From: JAGWBF01 sp965116325
GTDB lineage: Bacteria; Chloroflexota; Dehalococcoidia; Lucifugimonadales; JAGWBF01
NCBI GenBank assembly: GCA_965116325.1
Contig: OZ220675.1
Location: 868,001 to 932,000 of the forward strand
DNA length: 64,000 nucleotides
Reading direction: 5' to 3'
Positions 61,784 through 64,000 of the stretch are shown here, in pieces. The notes below the pieces were generated by a model. That model worked only from the letters and a program-made list of their open reading frames with translations, was not told where the DNA came from and ran no database searches. The translations under genes and the position numbers were made by a program. Within the stretch, counting starts at the first letter, position 1; every line of letters starts with the position of its first letter.

Positions 61784-63442
61784 GTGTCCAGATCGGCCCT
61801 TAAGGTTATTCCCCTGGGAGGACTGGGGGAAATCGGCAAGAACATGATGGCCCTGGAGTACGGCCAGGACATCATCGTAATAGATTGCGGTGTGCTCTTC
61901 CCCGAGGAAGATATGCCCGGCATTGACCTCGTCATCCCGGACATCACCTACCTTCTGGAAAGGCGAGAGCGGGTCCGGGGCATTCTCATAACCCATGGGC
62001 ATGAAGACCATACCGGCGCCCTCCCCTTTATCCTGCCCCAGCTCGATGTTCCGGTTTATGCCCCTCGCCTGGCCCACGGCCTCATCTCCGTAAAGCTCAA
62101 GGGATACAGGGGAGCACGGGACGCCAAGCTGGAGCTAATCGAACCCGGAAAACCCCTGCAGCTGGGAAACTTCAATGCTGAGTGGTTCCGGGTGTGCCAC
62201 AGCATACCCGACGCCATGGGAATAGCCATAGAAACCCCCGTTGGCACGGTCATCCACACAGGTGACTTCAAGATCGATCACACTCCGGTGGACGGCCAGT
62301 CCACGGACCTGACCCGCCTCGCCAAGTACGGCAGCGAAGGTGTGCTTCTGCTGTGCTCCGATTCGACCTACGCCGAGCTCCCGGGGTACACACCCTCGGA
62401 GCAGGTGGTCGGGGACGCCCTGGATAGGGCCATTGGGGAGGCTCCCGGCAGGGTGCTGGTGGCCACCTTTGCATCCTTGATCTCCCGCATCCAGCAGGTG
62501 TTGGATGCTGCTGCCCAGCACGACCGCCAGGTCGGGGTTGTCGGACGCAGCATGATAGAAAACGTGAGAATGAGCATCGACATGGGATATCTCAAGCCCC
62601 CTGCCGGTGTCCTCCTTCCCCTGGGCGAGACCAAGCACCTCGACGATGAGCGCCTGGTCCTGATAACCACCGGCAGCCAGGGAGAGCCCACTTCGGCTCT
62701 AGTACGAATCGCCCAGCAGACGCATCGGGATATCCGGATAGTCCCTGGGGACACTGTCGTCATTTCAGCCACGCCCATACCGGGAAACGAAACCCTCGTC
62801 AGCCGGACCATCGATAATCTCTTCCGCCAGGGGGCCCGTGTTCTTTACGACAAGATAACCTTGGTGCATGTACACGGCCATGCCAGCCAGGAAGAGCTTA
62901 AGGTGATGCTAAACCTGACCAAGCCCCGCTTCTTTGTGCCCGTCCATGGAGAGTATCGCCACATGCTCGCCCACGCGGCCTTGGCCGAAGCCATGGGCGT
63001 TGCCCGGTCGGGCATCTTTGTCCTGGAAGATGGGGATGTGCTGGAGCTGACGTCCGAATGGGGAGAGGTTACGGACAGAGTGCCAGCCGGCCATGTGTAT
63101 GTCGATGGCAGAGAGCTGATGGGAGAGAACAGCAGGATCCTGGAGGAGAGGCGCTCGCTGGGCCACGACGGTGTTGTTGTCGTCGCGGTGACCTTGGACA
63201 GGTACACAGGTATTCCCGCAAAACCTCCCCAGGTGTTCTCGGCAGGGTTCACCGATGATGAGAGCTGCCGCAGCCTGTTCCAGAACATCTCCGAGTCCGT
63301 CAACGAATCCCTTGAACACACCAACAACTTCCCAATAGACTGGGGACTTGCCAACAAGGTGGCGAAAGAAGCAGCAACCCAGCTGCTCCAACGAGAAGCC
63401 CACCGTTCCCCATACGTGGTGGTGGCATGTCTGGAGGTCTAG
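61784..63442 (+). CDS. rnj: Ribonuclease J
   Basis: A 552-residue beta-CASP nuclease from GTG 61784. LGGLGEIGKNMMALEYG opens it and the metal site is THGHEDHTGALPFI near residue 73. IHTGDFKIDHTP and LVHVHGHASQEELKVML follow, with the C-terminal domain to the end. It acts in RNA turnover and 5' processing. Its stop touches the GTG start of the next gene with no gap. Confidence 0.95.
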   Translation: MSRSALKVIPLGGLGEIGKNMMALEYGQDIIVIDCGVLFPEEDMPGIDLVIPDITYLLERRERVRGILITHGHEDHTGALPFILPQLDVPVYAPRLAHGLISVKLKGYRGARDAKLELIEPGKPLQLGNFNAEWFRVCHSIPDAMGIAIETPVGTVIHTGDFKIDHTPVDGQSTDLTRLAKYGSEGVLLLCSDSTYAELPGYTPSEQVVGDALDRAIGEAPGRVLVATFASLISRIQQVLDAAAQHDRQVGVVGRSMIENVRMSIDMGYLKPPAGVLLPLGETKHLDDERLVLITTGSQGEPTSALVRIAQQTHRDIRIVPGDTVVISATPIPGNETLVSRTIDNLFRQGARVLYDKITLVHVHGHASQEELKVMLNLTKPRFFVPVHGEYRHMLAHAALAEAMGVARSGIFVLEDGDVLELTSEWGEVTDRVPAGHVYVDGRELMGENSRILEERRSLGHDGVVVVAVTLDRYTGIPAKPPQVFSAGFTDDESCRSLFQNISESVNESLEHTNNFPIDWGLANKVAKEAATQLLQREAHRSPYVVVACLEV

Positions 63443-64000
63443 GTGCCCAGTACCCCCCACTCCGAAGAAGCCATCCCTTATTCGACCACAAGACCCCGCG
63501 ACCGGGCGTCCAGCAGGAAGTCTGCCGGAAATAGCCGGGTAACGGGCTCCCCAAAGCGCCGGTGGGTTCTTGTCCACCTGCTTCCCATTTTGGTTGCCCT
63601 TGCCCCCGCCCTCGCCTTCACCATTCCCTCCCCGGTCGCCGACTGGGCTTTCCAGCGATTGGGATTCGGCCTATTTCCTGCCCTGGCCTGGTTTTCGGTA
63701 GTTGTCCTGCTCCTGCGCTACCGGGGTATAAAAGAAGTATGGATATGGCGGGCGCTGGCCGGCTTTGGGATCATCGTGGCCCTGTCCCTTTCCATTCTGT
63801 CCCTGTTCGAACCCAATGCTGGGCGTCTCCAGGAAGTATCCCTCGGCGGAAGCTGGGGCAGCTACTTGGGAGGCTCTCCCCTAGCCCTGGGCGCCGTCAA
63901 GGCCCTGGCAATCTTGCTGGCCGGCCCCCTTCTCCTGTACCCCAAGAGGGGGCTGAAGGCCTACAGCGTAGCGGTGAAGGCGGCCTATACCCACACGGGC
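63443..64000 (+). CDS. ftsK: Membrane protein, probably FtsK/SpoIIIE N-terminus, truncated by window end
   Basis: The frame is open from GTG 63443, immediately after the RNase J stop, to the last base; 186 codons are visible. After a basic, Ser/Arg-rich start of about 43 residues there are four hydrophobic segments near residues 44-62, 75-93, 105-122 and 148-165. The four-helix N-terminus and the position after RNase J fit FtsK, the chromosome-translocating ATPase. The motor domain lies outside the window, so the name rests on context. Confidence 0.6.
   Translation, partial: MPSTPHSEEAIPYSTTRPRDRASSRKSAGNSRVTGSPKRRWVLVHLLPILVALAPALAFTIPSPVADWAFQRLGFGLFPALAWFSVVVLLLRYRGIKEVWIWRALAGFGIIVALSLSILSLFEPNAGRLQEVSLGGSWGSYLGGSPLALGAVKALAILLAGPLLLYPKRGLKAYSVAVKAAYTHTG

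Overview
The window is a high-GC bacterial chromosome segment packed with genes. It most resembles a free-living Chloroflexota of the Dehalococcoidia/SAR202 type. That placement is an inference from the gene order rpsB-tsf-pyrH-frr-uppS-cdsA-dxr-rseP-ispG-proS, the run yceD-rpmF-fabD-nusB-acp-UDG-rnj-(ftsK-like), the short EF-Ts, frequent GTG/TTG starts and the many small-molecule catabolic families (LLM flavoenzyme, MMPL transporter, methylmalonyl-CoA genes). No phage, insertion sequence or CRISPR array is visible.

Region 1 (1-5.3 kb): the end of a HAD hydrolase, then a same-strand trio of a divergent PEP-carboxykinase-like ATPase, an isochorismatase-fold hydrolase with serine at the usual cysteine position, and a DapA-family aldolase. 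A DinB-like gene faces them.

Region 2 (5.3-15.2 kb, minus strand): the most interesting block. A compact eight-gene operon encodes three split glutamate-synthase domains (mgsABC-like), a glutamine-synthetase relative (gmaS-like) and four subunits related to heterotetrameric sarcosine oxidase (mgdABCD-like). Together these are the complete enzyme set of the N-methylglutamate route of methylamine use: methylamine is captured as gamma-glutamylmethylamide, converted to N-methylglutamate, and oxidised to glutamate plus a C1 unit. The large dehydrogenase subunit keeps two complete cysteine motifs for [2Fe-2S] clusters. A sigma70-like promoter and a 19-20 bp tandem repeat lie just upstream.

Region 3 (15.2-30 kb): tRNA-Leu(CAA), a retropepsin-like protease, a DinB protein followed by a REP-like hairpin and a vestige of a second DinB gene end, a two-domain SagB-type nitroreductase, trehalose synthesis (otsA/otsB, convergent), a kinase-like/PP2C pair, an LLM flavoenzyme, a SnoaL-like protein, three consecutive DsrE/F/H-like proteins, tRNA-Arg(UCU), a VOC protein, an MMPL transporter and a Fur regulator.

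Region 4 (30-44.4 kb): a sparse segment with a tandem PH-like protein, two small lipoproteins and a duplicated 93-bp leader cassette. Then come an acyl-CoA ligase with a 2-oxoacid:ferredoxin oxidoreductase (fused gamma-delta subunit), an MBL hydrolase with ferredoxin-like N-terminus, TenA, a dUTPase/dCTP-deaminase homologue, and two tandemly duplicated lipoproteins built of 35-residue repeats.

Region 5 (44.4-64 kb, all plus strand): core housekeeping. It covers translation (rpsB, tsf, frr, proS, rpmF), UMP kinase, isoprenoid and envelope synthesis (uppS, cdsA, dxr, rseP, ispG), a methylmalonyl-CoA module (mutase large and small subunits, epimerase, acyl-CoA dehydrogenase), fatty-acid synthesis (fabD, acp), NusB, family-4 uracil-DNA glycosylase, RNase J and a truncated membrane protein that is probably FtsK.
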